Below the pieces are notes generated by a model. The model made no database searches. It saw only the letters and a list, made by a program, of their open reading frames with translations, and was not told the DNA's origin. Both the position numbers and the translations under genes were made by a program. Source: Micrococcus sp. (lineage in GTDB: Bacteria; Actinomycetota; Actinomycetes; Actinomycetales; Micrococcaceae). Taken from it: 64,000 nucleotides of DNA. Shown here in pieces: positions 17,629 to 26,440 of this stretch. The first letter of the stretch is position 1, and each line of letters begins with the position of its first letter. The stretch lies in assembly GCA_029961105.1 (NCBI GenBank), contig JASBVO010000011.1:62001-126000 (forward strand). Reading direction: 5' to 3'.

Positions 17629-17955
17629 TCAGATGTTGAAGCCCAGGGCGCGCATCTGCTCGCGGCCGTCGTCGGTGATCCGCTCCGGACCCCACGGCGG
17701 CATCCACACCCAGTTCAGCCGCCACTCGTCGACCATGGTGCCGATCTCGTTGCCGATCTGCTCCTCGAGCACGTCGGTGAGCGGGCAGGCCGCGGTGGTC
17801 AGGGTCATGTCGATGATCAGGGCGCCGTCCTCGGCATAGTGCATGCCGTAGAGCAGGCCCAGGTCGACGATGTTCACGCCCAGCTCGGGGTCGATGACCT
17901 CGTGCAGGGCCTCCGTGATGTCCTCGAGGGAGGTCTGTGCCTGGTCAGCCGTCAT
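17629..17955 (-). CDS. sufT: SufT-like metal-sulfur cluster assembly protein (MIP18/DUF59)
   Basis: A 108-aa DUF59-family protein thought to help mature Fe-S proteins. DPELGVNIVDLGLLY (22-36) and the TTAACPLT segment with conserved Cys57 are diagnostic. Start ATG has GAGGA 5 nt upstream. It lies 10 nt after sufC and is the last gene of the operon before the terminator. The open frame extends upstream into sufC but without a ribosome site. Confidence 0.9.
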   Translation of the reverse strand: MTADQAQTSLEDITEALHEVIDPELGVNIVDLGLLYGMHYAEDGALIIDMTLTTAACPLTDVLEEQIGNEIGTMVDEWRLNWVWMPPWGPERITDDGREQMRALGFNI

Positions 17956-17965
17956 CGTGTCCTCC

Positions 17966-18730
17966 TCAGGCCCCCGCGGCAGCGGTCTCGTAGCGCTCAT
18001 AGCCCTCGGCCTCCAGGCGGTCGGCCAGTTCGGCGCCACCGGACTCCGCGACCTTGCCGTCCACGAACACGTGCACGAAGTCGGGCGTGATGTACTGCAG
18101 GATCCGGGTGTAGTGGGTGATGAGCAGGGTACCCATCGCGTTGGTGGACTGGGCACGGTTCACGCCCTCGGAGACCACGCGCAGCGCGTCGACGTCCAGG
18201 CCGGAGTCGGTCTCGTCCAGCACGGCGAACTTCGGCTTGAACAGCTCGAGCTGGAGGATCTCGACGCGCTTCTTCTCGCCGCCGGAGAAGCCCTCGTTGA
18301 CGTTGCGGCTGGCGAAGGCCGGGTCGATCTTCAGGGCCTCCATGGCGGCCTTCACGTCCTTGCTCCAGTGGCGCAGGGAGGGGGCCTCGCCGTCGATGGC
18401 GGTCTTGGCGGTGCGCAGGAAGTTCGTCATGGTGACGCCCGGGATCTCGACGGGGTACTGCATGGCCAGGAACAGCCCGGCGCGCGCCCGCTCGTCCACG
18501 GACATCTCCAGCACGTCCTCACCGTCCAGGGTGATGGAGCCGGAGGTGACCTCATAGCGGGGGTGGCCGGCGATGGTGGAGGCCAGGGTGGACTTGCCGG
18601 AGCCGTTGGGGCCCATGATCGCGTGGGTCTCACCGGTGTTGATCGTCAGGCTGACGCCCTTGAGGATCTCCTTGGGGCCGTTCTCGGTCTCGATCGAGAC
18701 GTGCAGGTCCTTGATTTCCAGGGTGGACAT
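17966..18730 (-). CDS. sufC: Fe-S cluster assembly ATPase SufC
   Basis: ABC-type ATPase of the SufBCD scaffold, 254 aa. Walker A GPNGSGKST (about 40), signature FSGGEKKR and Walker B FAVLDETDSGLD are present; the LDETDSGLD form is typical for SufC. ITHYTRIL contains the H-loop. It starts 70 nt after the Rieske gene. No desulfurase (sufS) or sufU follows; the next gene is sufT. Confidence 0.96.
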   Translation of the reverse strand: MSTLEIKDLHVSIETENGPKEILKGVSLTINTGETHAIMGPNGSGKSTLASTIAGHPRYEVTSGSITLDGEDVLEMSVDERARAGLFLAMQYPVEIPGVTMTNFLRTAKTAIDGEAPSLRHWSKDVKAAMEALKIDPAFASRNVNEGFSGGEKKRVEILQLELFKPKFAVLDETDSGLDVDALRVVSEGVNRAQSTNAMGTLLITHYTRILQYITPDFVHVFVDGKVAESGGAELADRLEAEGYERYETAAAGA

Positions 18731-18800
18731 TCGTGTTCTCCTTGCGGTTCGCCGGTCCCCCGGCGGAAGTTTCTGATTGAAGTGGGCGGTTGCCGGCGGG

Positions 18801-19136
18801 TCAGCCGACCCGGTTGAGGACTCTGGAGGTGTCGACCCAGATGCCGTCGTCCTCCACGGCGAGGGCGTAGACGGCGACCGGCTCGGTGGCGGGCAGCACG
18901 TTCGGCTTGCCGGTGACCAGGTCGAAGGCCGATCCGTGGCCGATGCACTCCAGGGCGCAGCCCTCGACGAAGCCGTCGGACAGGGACACCTCCTCGTGCG
19001 TGCAGGTGTCGTTGAGGGCGTGCAGCGATCCGTCGGAGGCGCGGACCACGGCGACGGGGATGCCGTCGACCACGAACCGCTTCGCCTCCTCCGGACCGAT
19101 CTCGTCCGTGGCGCACACGCGCTGACCGTCAGCCAT
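18801..19136 (-). CDS. Rieske [2Fe-2S] ferredoxin in the suf operon
   Basis: A 111-aa soluble Rieske-type protein similar to ferredoxin subunits of non-heme dioxygenases. The cluster ligands are Cys45 and His47 (CTH) and Cys64 and His67 (CIGH), followed by GSAFDLVTGKP. Its start shares one base with the sufD stop (TGATG). Its place between sufD and sufC suggests it donates electrons for cluster assembly or is a client; this is inference. Confidence 0.92.
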   Translation of the reverse strand: MADGQRVCATDEIGPEEAKRFVVDGIPVAVVRASDGSLHALNDTCTHEEVSLSDGFVEGCALECIGHGSAFDLVTGKPNVLPATEPVAVYALAVEDDGIWVDTSRVLNRVG

Positions 19137-20437
19137 CAGCGGTGTGCCACCTGCAGCTCGGCCTCCATCTGCGCGGTGAGGGCCTCCTCGACGTCGTCGA
19201 TGCCGATCTTCTGGATGATCTCGTTGAGGAAGCCCCTGAGCACCAGCTCACGGGCCTCCTGCTCCGGGATGCCGCGCGCCATCAGGTAGAACAGCTGCTC
19301 GTCGTCGAACTGGGCGGTCGAGGAGGCGTGTCCGGCGCCCTCGATCAGGCCGGTCTCGATCTCCAGGTTCGGCACGGAGTCCACGCGGGTGCCGTCGGTC
19401 AGGACCAGGTTCTGGTTCTTCTCGTAGCTGTCCGTGCCCTCGGCCGTCTTGCGGATCAGGACGTCGCCGATCCACACGGCCCGGGCGTCCTTGCCCTGCA
19501 GGGCGCCCTTGTACAGCACGTTGGAGGTGCAGTTCGGGGCCGAGTGGTCCACGAACAGGCGCTGCTCCAGGTGCTGGCCGGCGTCGGCGAAGTACAGTCC
19601 GTACATCTGGGCCTCGGCCCCCGGGCCGGCGAAGCGGGAGGTCGGGGTCAGGCGCACCACCGAACCGCCGTAGCTGACGGTGACGTGCTTGAACGTGGCG
19701 TCCTTGGCCACCTTCGCCTGCTGGGCGGAGGCGTGCACCGCCGTGCCGTCCCAGGCCTGGATCGAGGTGACGTTCAGCCCGGCGCCCTCGCGGACGTCGA
19801 ACTCCACGTTCTGGCTCACCACGGCGGTGCCGCGGTGGGTGATCACGACGTCGGCGCGGGAGTTGGGCTCGGCGACCACCAGCAGGTGCTGGGCCGTCGG
19901 CTCGGTGCCCGTGCCGGTGACCTCGATGCGGACCGGGGTGCCGGCCTCGACGCCGGCGCCCACGGTGACGACGGTCGCCTCGGCGAAGGAGGCCCAGGCC
20001 GCGGCCGAGACGCGGTCGTCCGGGGTCAGCGCGGCGCCGAGGCGCGCGTCGTCCCGGGACACGGTCTCCACGGTGACGCCGTCCACGGCACCGACCTCGA
20101 CGGCCGGAGCCGTCCCGGTCAGGCGGGCGGAGTCGCCGTCGGGCAGGTGCAGCCCGGCCAGGCGGTCCAGCGGGGTGAAGCGCCAGTCCTCCTCCCGGCC
20201 GGTCAGCACGCCGAAGTCGGCCAGCTCGTAGCTTGACTGGCGGTCAGCCCGGGAGGAACCGGCCGTGGCCTGCTTGCCGTCGGCCGAGGGGAGGGAGTGC
20301 TGGGCATGGCCACCGGCGCTGGCCGCGGCCACCTCGCCGGAGAGCTTCTCGCCCTCCTCCCCCATGCCGGGGATGACGGGCACGCCGGCGCCGTCCGCGT
20401 CGATTTCTTCCGGTGCGGTGTTGACAGTCTGTGCCAC
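19136..20437 (-). CDS. sufD: Fe-S cluster assembly protein SufD
   Basis: Scaffold subunit of the SufBCD complex, 433 aa. The beta-helix core is visible around residues 200-370 and the C-terminal SufBD helical region shows EQLFYLMARGIPEQEARELVLRGF. The first 75 residues are a polar, low-complexity extension. GTG 20437 is chosen because it lies 2 nt after the sufB stop; the frame remains open through sufB, which is only overlap. Strong operon coupling with sufB upstream and the Rieske gene downstream. Confidence 0.93.
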   Translation of the reverse strand: MAQTVNTAPEEIDADGAGVPVIPGMGEEGEKLSGEVAAASAGGHAQHSLPSADGKQATAGSSRADRQSSYELADFGVLTGREEDWRFTPLDRLAGLHLPDGDSARLTGTAPAVEVGAVDGVTVETVSRDDARLGAALTPDDRVSAAAWASFAEATVVTVGAGVEAGTPVRIEVTGTGTEPTAQHLLVVAEPNSRADVVITHRGTAVVSQNVEFDVREGAGLNVTSIQAWDGTAVHASAQQAKVAKDATFKHVTVSYGGSVVRLTPTSRFAGPGAEAQMYGLYFADAGQHLEQRLFVDHSAPNCTSNVLYKGALQGKDARAVWIGDVLIRKTAEGTDSYEKNQNLVLTDGTRVDSVPNLEIETGLIEGAGHASSTAQFDDEQLFYLMARGIPEQEARELVLRGFLNEIIQKIGIDDVEEALTAQMEAELQVAHR

Positions 20438-20439
20438 GC

Positions 20440-21900
20440 TCAGCCTACCGATCCTTCCATCTGCAATTCGATCAGCTTGTTCAGTTCCAGGGCGTACTCC
20501 ATCGGCAGTTCGCGGGAGATCGGCTCGATGAAGCCGCGCACGATCATCGCCATCGCCTCGGTCTCCGACATCCCGCGGCTCATCAGGTAGAAGAGCTGCT
20601 CCTCGGAGACCTTCGAGACCGTGGCCTCGTGGCCCAGGGTCGCGTCGTCCTCGCGGATGTCGATGTAGGGGTAGGTGTCCGAACGGGAGATGGTGTCCAC
20701 CAGCAGCGCGTCGCAGACCACCGAGTTCGCGGAGTTCGTGGCGCCCTCCATGACCTGGACCAGGCCACGGTAGGCCGCCCGGCCGCCAGAGCGCGCCACC
20801 GACTTGGAGACGATGGAGCTGGAGGTGTTCGGGGCCAGGTGGACCATCTTCGACCCGGTGTCCTGGTGCTGCCCGGCGCCGGCGAAGGCGATGGACAGGG
20901 TCTCGCCCTTGGCGTGCTCGCCCGTGAGGTACACGGCCGGGTACTTCTGGGTGACCTTGGAGCCGATGTTGCCGTCGATCCACTCCATGGTGGCGCCCTC
21001 TTCGGCCACGGCGCGCTTGGTCACCAGGTTGTACACGTTGGTGGACCAGTTCTGGATGGTGGTGTAGCGCACGCGGGCGTTCTTCTTGACGATGATCTCC
21101 ACGACCGCCGAGTGCAGCGAGTCCGAGTTGTAGATCGGCGCCGTGCAGCCCTCGATGTAGTGGACGTAGGAGTCCTCGTCCGCGATGATCAGGGTCCGCT
21201 CGAACTGGCCCATGTTCTCGGTGTTGATGCGGAAGTAGGCCTGCAGCGGGATCTCCACGTGCACGCCCTTGGGCACGTACACGAAGGAGCCGCCGGACCA
21301 CGTGGCGGTGTTCAGGGCGGCGAACTTGTTGTCGCCCACCGGGATCACGGAGCCGAAGTACTCCTTGAAGATCTCCGGGTACTCCTTCAGGCCGGTGTCC
21401 GTGTCCAGGAAGATGACGCCCTGGGCCTCCAGGTCCTCGCGGATCTGGTGGTAGACGACCTCGGACTCGTACTGTGCGGCCACGCCCGCGACCAGGCGCT
21501 CACGCTCCGCCTCCGGGATGCCGAGGCGCTCGTAGGTATTGCGGATGTCCTCCGGCAGGTCCTCCCAGGACTTCGCCTGGCCCTCGGTGGAGCGCACGAA
21601 GTACTTGATGTTGTCGAAGTCGATGCCGGAGAGGTCGGCGCCCCAGGTCGGCATGGGCTTGCGCTCGAAGTACTTCAGGCCCTTCAGGCGCAGGTTGAGC
21701 ATCCACTCGGGCTCGCCCTTCTTGGCCGAGATGTCGCGCACGACGTCCTCGTTGATGCCACGTCGCGCGTTGGCGCCCGCATCGTTCTGGTCGGCCCAGC
21801 CGAACTGGTAGGCCCCAATCGCGTTGAGCTCCGGGTTCTTCTCCAGTACCTCGGAGATCACGCCCGGGTCGGCGTTCTCCCTGGTGATCTGATCGGTCAT
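20440..21900 (-). CDS. sufB: Fe-S cluster assembly protein SufB
   Basis: Core scaffold subunit, 486 aa. [19 protein letters not shown] holds the Cys equivalent to E. coli Cys254; [11 protein letters not shown] and [14 protein letters not shown] hold the equivalents of Cys405 and Glu434. The tail [25 protein letters not shown] is typical. There is no intein, unlike many mycobacterial SufB genes. The start ATG has GAGAGG upstream and lies 33 nt after the regulator gene. Confidence 0.97.
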   Translation of the reverse strand: MTDQITRENADPGVISEVLEKNPELNAIGAYQFGWADQNDAGANARRGINEDVVRDISAKKGEPEWMLNLRLKGLKYFERKPMPTWGADLSGIDFDNIKYFVRSTEGQAKSWEDLPEDIRNTYERLGIPEAERERLVAGVAAQYESEVVYHQIREDLEAQGVIFLDTDTGLKEYPEIFKEYFGSVIPVGDNKFAALNTATWSGGSFVYVPKGVHVEIPLQAYFRINTENMGQFERTLIIADEDSYVHYIEGCTAPIYNSDSLHSAVVEIIVKKNARVRYTTIQNWSTNVYNLVTKRAVAEEGATMEWIDGNIGSKVTQKYPAVYLTGEHAKGETLSIAFAGAGQHQDTGSKMVHLAPNTSSSIVSKSVARSGGRAAYRGLVQVMEGATNSANSVVCDALLVDTISRSDTYPYIDIREDDATLGHEATVSKVSEEQLFYLMSRGMSETEAMAMIVRGFIEPISRELPMEYALELNKLIELQMEGSVG

Positions 21901-21933
21901 CTGAAGCCTCTCTTCGTGGTCGGTGGTCTGGGG

Positions 21934-22725
21934 TCAGTCGGCAACCGGCGCGGCATGACTACCGGCGCCGCTGATGGTCGGGTGGTCCGTCGCCTGCTCG
22001 CCCTCCGGCTCCGCGGGGCGGCCGAGCGGGATGTGGGTGGTGCACACGTGCCCGCCGGTGGGCAGCGTCGCCAGCCGGCGGACGTCAACGCCGAGCAGCC
22101 GGGCGAACAGCTCCGTCTCCTCCTCGCAGAACTGCGGGTAGTCGGCGGCCAGTTCCTGGAGCGGGCAGTGGCCCTGGCAGATCTGGGCCGCCCGCAGGGT
22201 CGGGCGCTTCGTGGAGGCATCGGGCTGGCCGACCAGGCGGACGCTGGCGTGGAAGCCCTCCGCGTCCAGCACCCGCGCCAGGGCGGTGGCCCGGTCCTTC
22301 AGGGACGCGGTGGTGCCGATGGCCTGCCGGTAGCGGTCCTCGACGGCGGCGAAGCGTTCCCGCGCGAAGTCCCGGACGGCGTCGGGCCCGGCCACCGCGG
22401 CGAGCCGCTCGAGGGCCTGGCTGGCCACCTCGAGGTAATCGTTGCCCAGCCGGCTCTGGCCCGCGTGGCTCACGACGTAGCGGCGGGACGGCCGTCCGGC
22501 CCCGCGGTTGCCAGCGACGAGCTTGACCTCGATCGCCCCCTCCTCGGACAGGGCGTCCAGGTGCCGGCGGACGGCGGCCGCGGTCAGACCTAGCAACTCC
22601 CCCACGCGGGCGGCGCTGACCGGCCCGTGGGTCAGGACCGCCTGCAGCACCCGGTCACGGGTGCTCTCGCGGGCTCCCTCGACGCCCGCCTCGGCGGGCA
22701 CGTCGATGTCACTGGAGGAATACAC
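21934..22725 (-). CDS. sufR: SufR-like Fe-S-sensing transcriptional regulator
   Basis: A 263-aa winged-helix protein at the head of the suf operon. HTH at about 25-75 (VSAARVGELLGLTAAAVRRHLDAL, then the GAGRPSRRYVV wing). The C-terminal half carries Cys183, Cys187, Cys200 and Cys228 in a C-x3-C-x12-C-x27-C pattern (CQGHCP and HVCTTHIP), fitting a [Fe-S]-binding sensor. GTG 22725 is chosen since TAAACT lies 7 nt upstream, implying a leaderless start. It probably represses its own operon when cluster supply is sufficient. Confidence 0.88.
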   Translation of the reverse strand: MYSSSDIDVPAEAGVEGARESTRDRVLQAVLTHGPVSAARVGELLGLTAAAVRRHLDALSEEGAIEVKLVAGNRGAGRPSRRYVVSHAGQSRLGNDYLEVASQALERLAAVAGPDAVRDFARERFAAVEDRYRQAIGTTASLKDRATALARVLDAEGFHASVRLVGQPDASTKRPTLRAAQICQGHCPLQELAADYPQFCEEETELFARLLGVDVRRLATLPTGGHVCTTHIPLGRPAEPEGEQATDHPTISGAGSHAAPVAD

Positions 22726-22732
22726 AACCGTC

Positions 22733-22774
22733 AGTTTACCTAATTCGGGCCCGGGTGAAAGTAAGGGGAGCCTT
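22733..22774 (-). promoter_or_regulatory. suf operon promoter with candidate operator
   Basis: Minus-strand TAAACT (22738 to 22733) is the -10, 7 nt before the GTG. TTTCAC, 16 nt further upstream, is a weak -35. A palindrome AAGG-N4-CCTT lies at 22763-22774, just upstream of the -35. TTAGGTAAACT across the -10 resembles half of an IdeR/DtxR box. Either could bind SufR or an iron regulator. Confidence 0.4.
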
Positions 22775-22832
22775 GCCGGCGGCGAACATTTCCGGGCCCG
22801 ACGTGCCCCGGCAGACCGTTTTCTACCCGTCG

Positions 22833-22860
22833 TAGAACTGAAGGGCCACGCGGGTACCAT
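22833..22860 (+). promoter_or_regulatory. Promoter of the ABC exporter genes
   Basis: TAGAAC (22833-22838) and TACCAT (22855-22860) are separated by 16 nt. TACCAT ends 6 nt before GTG 22867, so the transcript is probably leaderless. Confidence 0.5.
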
Positions 22861-22866
22861 GGACGG

Positions 22867-23922
22867 GTGCCGTTCCCCCTTCCCCCGAACCCGCGAGAGC
22901 CCGGGCACCGGACCGACGTCGCGGTCGCCGACCGGCTGGCCGGCGCCCCGTCCGTGCCCCCTCCCGCTGCCGCCGCGCCCGCCCTGGTGTCCCTGAGCGG
23001 CGTCTGCCGGACGGTGCGGAACCGGCGGCGCGGGGACGTGGAGATCCTGCGCGGAGTCGACTTCCAGGCCCGGGCCGGCCAGGTCACCGCCCTGCTCGGG
23101 CCCAATGGCGCGGGTAAGACCACCACCCTGACGATCGCCCAGGGGCTGGACCGGCCGGACGCGGGCACCGTGGAACTGCTGGGCCAGGATCCATGGCGTG
23201 CCGGCTCCGCCCTGCGCAGCCAGGTCGGCGTGATGCTCCAGGACGGCGGCCTGCCCCCGTCCGCCACCCCGGCGCGGCTGCTCGCGCACGTGGCGTCCCT
23301 GTACCGGGAACCGGCCGACATGACCACCCTGACGGCACGGCTGGGCATCGACGAGTTCGCCGCCCGGGACATCCGCCGGCTCTCCGGGGGCCAGCGCCAG
23401 CGCGTGGCCCTGGCCGCCGCCCTGGCCGGCCGCCCGCGCGTCGTGTTCCTGGATGAGCCCAGTGCGGGGCTGGACCCGGTCTCCCGGCAGCTGGTGTTCG
23501 ACCTGATCGCCGAGCTGAAGCAGGCGGGCCTGGCCGTGGTGCTCACCACGCACCTGCTGGACGACGCCGAGCGGCTGGCCGACCACGTGGTGCTGTTGCA
23601 CCAGGGCATCGTCGAGCGCGCCGGCACCGTGGCCGAGCTCACGGCCCGTTCCGGCCCCGCTCCGCTGTCCTTCACCGTGTCCATGCCGGTCGGGGACGCC
23701 GTCCTGGCCTCCGTGCCCGCGGGCCTGACGGTCACCGAGGTGGGCCTGTCCTCCGAGACCGCCGATGCCCCCGGCGGCTGCACTTATCACGTGCTCGGCG
23801 TGTCCGAACCGGCGCACTGGGCAGCACTGGCCAATTGGTGGCGCGAGGCCGCGCTGATGCCGACGGACGTGCGCCTGCTCCACCGAACACTCGAGGACGT
23901 CTTCCTGGAGGTGGCCCCGTGA
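22867..23922 (+). CDS. ABC-2 type exporter ATP-binding protein
   Basis: ATPase of 351 aa: Walker A GPNGAGKTT (78-86), signature RLSGGQRQR (about 173), Walker B VVFLDEPSAGLD and TTHLL. The extra C-terminal 90 residues resemble the regulatory domain of DrrA/YbhF-type exporters (ending LHRTLEDVFLEVAP). The first 40 residues are Pro/Ala rich. It overlaps the permease gene by GTGA. The substrate is unknown; position between sufR and ctaA is shared with several actinobacteria. Confidence 0.9.
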   Translation: MPFPLPPNPREPGHRTDVAVADRLAGAPSVPPPAAAAPALVSLSGVCRTVRNRRRGDVEILRGVDFQARAGQVTALLGPNGAGKTTTLTIAQGLDRPDAGTVELLGQDPWRAGSALRSQVGVMLQDGGLPPSATPARLLAHVASLYREPADMTTLTARLGIDEFAARDIRRLSGGQRQRVALAAALAGRPRVVFLDEPSAGLDPVSRQLVFDLIAELKQAGLAVVLTTHLLDDAERLADHVVLLHQGIVERAGTVAELTARSGPAPLSFTVSMPVGDAVLASVPAGLTVTEVGLSSETADAPGGCTYHVLGVSEPAHWAALANWWREAALMPTDVRLLHRTLEDVFLEVAP

Positions 23923-24719
23923 ACGCCCGGTCCGGTACCCCGCAGCCCGCGCACGCCCCGCAGTCCCCGCACGCGGGGGCCTCGAACGCCCGCTCCCTGG
24001 CCCGGCGCGTCCTGGCCCAGGGGCGGTACGAGACCGTCACGGCGCTGCGCAACGGCGAGCAGCTGCTGATCTCCCTGATCCTGCCGGTGATGGCGCTCTT
24101 CGGCGTCGTCTGGGCGGGTCTGCTGGACCGCCCGGACGTCAACGGCGTGGACGTGGCCGTGCCGGGCGTGCTCGCGCTGGCGGTGCTCAGCTCCGCCCTG
24201 ACGGGCCAGGGCATCGCCACCGGCTTCGACCGCCGCTACGGCGTGCTGGCCTACCTGTCCACCACGCCGCTGGGGCCCGCCGGGCTCATCCTGGGCAAGG
24301 CCGTGGCCGTGCTCTCCGTGCTGGTCCTGCAGGTCGTGGTCATCGGCGGAGCGGGCCTGGTCCTCGGGTGGCGCCCCGATCCCGCGGGCATCCCCGCGGC
24401 CGTGCTCTTCTTCCTGACCGGCGCCGCGGCCTTCACCGCCCTCGGGCTGCTCATCGCGGGCACCGCCCGGCCGGAGGCGACGCTGGCACTGACCAACCTG
24501 CTCTGGGTGCTGCTCGGCGCCGTGGGCGGCGTGGTGTTCCCCCTGCCGGAGAGCGGGTGGCTGGCCGGGCTCGCCGTCGTCCTGCCCTCCGCGGCCCTCG
24601 GGGACGGCCTGCGCGCCGCCCTCGGCACCGGTGCACTCGACGTCGGCGCCCTCCTCACGCTCATCGTCTGGGCCGTGCTGGCGACCGCCGGGGCGCTGAG
24701 GTGGTTCAAGTGGCGCTGA
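23919..24719 (+). CDS. ABC-2 type exporter permease
   Basis: Membrane subunit of 266 aa with six hydrophobic segments, at about 45-65, 80-100, 125-150, 155-180, 185-207 and 235-255. GQGIATGFDRRYGVLAYLSTTPLG and the following long helix are typical of ABC-2 permeases. GTG 23919 overlaps the ATPase stop. The polar N-terminal 25 residues are Pro/His rich. It pairs with the preceding ATPase as a half-size exporter. Confidence 0.88.
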   Translation: MNARSGTPQPAHAPQSPHAGASNARSLARRVLAQGRYETVTALRNGEQLLISLILPVMALFGVVWAGLLDRPDVNGVDVAVPGVLALAVLSSALTGQGIATGFDRRYGVLAYLSTTPLGPAGLILGKAVAVLSVLVLQVVVIGGAGLVLGWRPDPAGIPAAVLFFLTGAAAFTALGLLIAGTARPEATLALTNLLWVLLGAVGGVVFPLPESGWLAGLAVVLPSAALGDGLRAALGTGALDVGALLTLIVWAVLATAGALRWFKWR

Positions 24720-24786
24720 CCCGTTCCCGTCCCTCCCCTTCCCGCAGCCATCGGCTGCCCGACCGACCAGTCCCAAGGACCCGCCC

Positions 24787-25839
24787 GTGAGCACCCCGAC
24801 CCAGTCCCCCGCCAACGGTCCCGCCGCGACGGCGCCCGCCCCCTCGCCGGGACGGTTCGGCCTGCCGCGCGACATCACCCGCACGACGTACTGGCTCGCG
24901 GTCGTCTCGCTGGTCACCGAGATCGGCATCATCGTCACCGGCGGTGCGGTCCGGCTGACCAAGTCTGGCCTGGGATGCCCCACCTGGCCCAAGTGCACTC
25001 CCGAGTCCCTCACCAACACCCCGGAGATGGGGATCCACGGCTACATCGAGTTCGGCAACCGCACCCTGACCTTCGTGGTCGGACTGGCCGCCCTGGCCGT
25101 GCTGCTCTGGGTCTGGAACCTGCGCCGGTCCCACCCGAGCATCTTCTGGATGTCCGTGGGCATGTTCGCCTGCATCCCCGCGCAGGCCGTGGTCGGCGGC
25201 ATCACCGTGCTGACCGGGCTGAACCCCTGGGTGGTCGCCCTGCACTTCCTGGTCTCCTCGGTGATGGTCTGCTTCGCCACCCTCCTGGTGAACCGCGTGG
25301 CCGTCGAGTGGCGCCACCGCGAGGCGCTGGCGCGCGGCGAGGCCGCCGCCTCCCCGTCGTCGATCGTCGACGGCGAGACCTCGGCGCTCTCGCGCAGCAT
25401 GGCCTGGGTGGCCTTCGTGGCCGGCTGGGTGGTCCTGTACCTGGGCACCGTCGTCACCGGCACCGGCCCCCACGGCGGCGACGCGGATGCACCCCGCCAT
25501 GACTTCGACCCCCTGGTCGTCACCCGCCTCCACGCCCTCCCCGTGTACCTGATGGCGGCTGCGGCGATCGTGCTGCTCGTGATGGTCCTGCGCCAGCAGT
25601 CCTCGCGCCTGCAGCGCATCTCCGCCTGGGCCCTGGTCGCGGTGATCGCCTTCCAGGCCGCGGTCGGCTACACGCAGCACTTCACCGGTCTGCCGATCTG
25701 GCTGGTCATCCTGCACATGCTGGGCACCGGCCTCGTCGTCTGGGCCATGACCACGGCCTGGGACTGCCAGGTCTCCACCTACCGCACGCGTCCCGCCACC
25801 GGACTGCGCCCGGTCCGGCAGCACGCCACGGCCGCCTGA
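24787..25839 (+). CDS. ctaA: Heme A synthase CtaA
   Basis: COX15/CtaA family enzyme of 350 aa with eight membrane helices, converting heme O to heme A for cytochrome aa3. The four heme-ligand histidine sites are visible as IHGYIEFGNR, ALHFLVSS, RLHALPVY and ILHMLGTG. A cysteine pair occurs in the first loop (LGCPTWPKC). The start is GTG. It lies 67 nt after the ABC permease; CtaB, the preceding enzyme of the pathway, is encoded convergently 600 nt downstream. Confidence 0.95.
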   Translation: MSTPTQSPANGPAATAPAPSPGRFGLPRDITRTTYWLAVVSLVTEIGIIVTGGAVRLTKSGLGCPTWPKCTPESLTNTPEMGIHGYIEFGNRTLTFVVGLAALAVLLWVWNLRRSHPSIFWMSVGMFACIPAQAVVGGITVLTGLNPWVVALHFLVSSVMVCFATLLVNRVAVEWRHREALARGEAAASPSSIVDGETSALSRSMAWVAFVAGWVVLYLGTVVTGTGPHGGDADAPRHDFDPLVVTRLHALPVYLMAAAAIVLLVMVLRQQSSRLQRISAWALVAVIAFQAAVGYTQHFTGLPIWLVILHMLGTGLVVWAMTTAWDCQVSTYRTRPATGLRPVRQHATAA

Positions 25840-25847
25840 GGCATCCC

Positions 25848-26420
25848 GTGCCGATCACTGGTGCACCGGGCCACGCCACCCCGCAGGTCTCGGAGCTCGG
25901 CGAGGCCGCCGGGACCGAGGCCGCGGCCGCCCTCGCCGGACTGGCCGCGCTGACCTTCCCCCTGGCCTGCCCGCCGGGTTCGGACCCACAGGACATCGAG
26001 GCCTTCATCGCCGGGCACCTGACGGCCGATCACTTCGCGGACCACATGGCGGCGGCGGACCGGACGGTGCTGTGCGCCCGGGACGAGGACGGCACGCCCG
26101 TCGGGTACTGCCTGCTCGTCCACGGGGCGGAGCCGGTGTTTTCCGGCCCCGGCTCCCTGCGGTACCGGCCCACCGTGGGCCTGGACAAGTTCTACATTCA
26201 CCCGGACCACCACGGCCGCGGGGTCTCCGCACGGCTCATGACGGCGGCCCTCGGGGCGGGGCGCCGCACCGGGGCCCGGGGCATCTGGCTCGGGGTCAAC
26301 CAGCAGAATGCGCGCGCCGGCCGGTTCTACGCCAAGAGCGGGTTCTCACGGGTCGGCGTCCGCACCTTCCGCATGGGCAGCCGGACCGAGCACGACTTCA
26401 TCCTGGAGCGGGCACTCTAG
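25848..26420 (+). CDS. GNAT family N-acetyltransferase
   Basis: A 190-aa acetyl-CoA-dependent acyltransferase. The acetyl-CoA-binding motif A is LDKFYIHPDHHGRGVSARLM (about 104-123), followed by WLGVNQQNARAGRFYAKSGF, a typical motif B. The first 60 residues form the acceptor-binding part. The start is GTG, 8 nt after ctaA, so co-transcription is likely, but no functional link to heme synthesis is evident. Acceptor unknown. Confidence 0.87.
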   Translation: MPITGAPGHATPQVSELGEAAGTEAAAALAGLAALTFPLACPPGSDPQDIEAFIAGHLTADHFADHMAAADRTVLCARDEDGTPVGYCLLVHGAEPVFSGPGSLRYRPTVGLDKFYIHPDHHGRGVSARLMTAALGAGRRTGARGIWLGVNQQNARAGRFYAKSGFSRVGVRTFRMGSRTEHDFILERAL

Positions 26421-26440
26421 ACCCGGCCGCCGGGCTGGGC

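Noticed and set aside
20440-21900. Intein in SufB, as in many mycobacteria
   Set aside because: The SufB sequence is continuous at 486 aa with no splicing-domain insertion.
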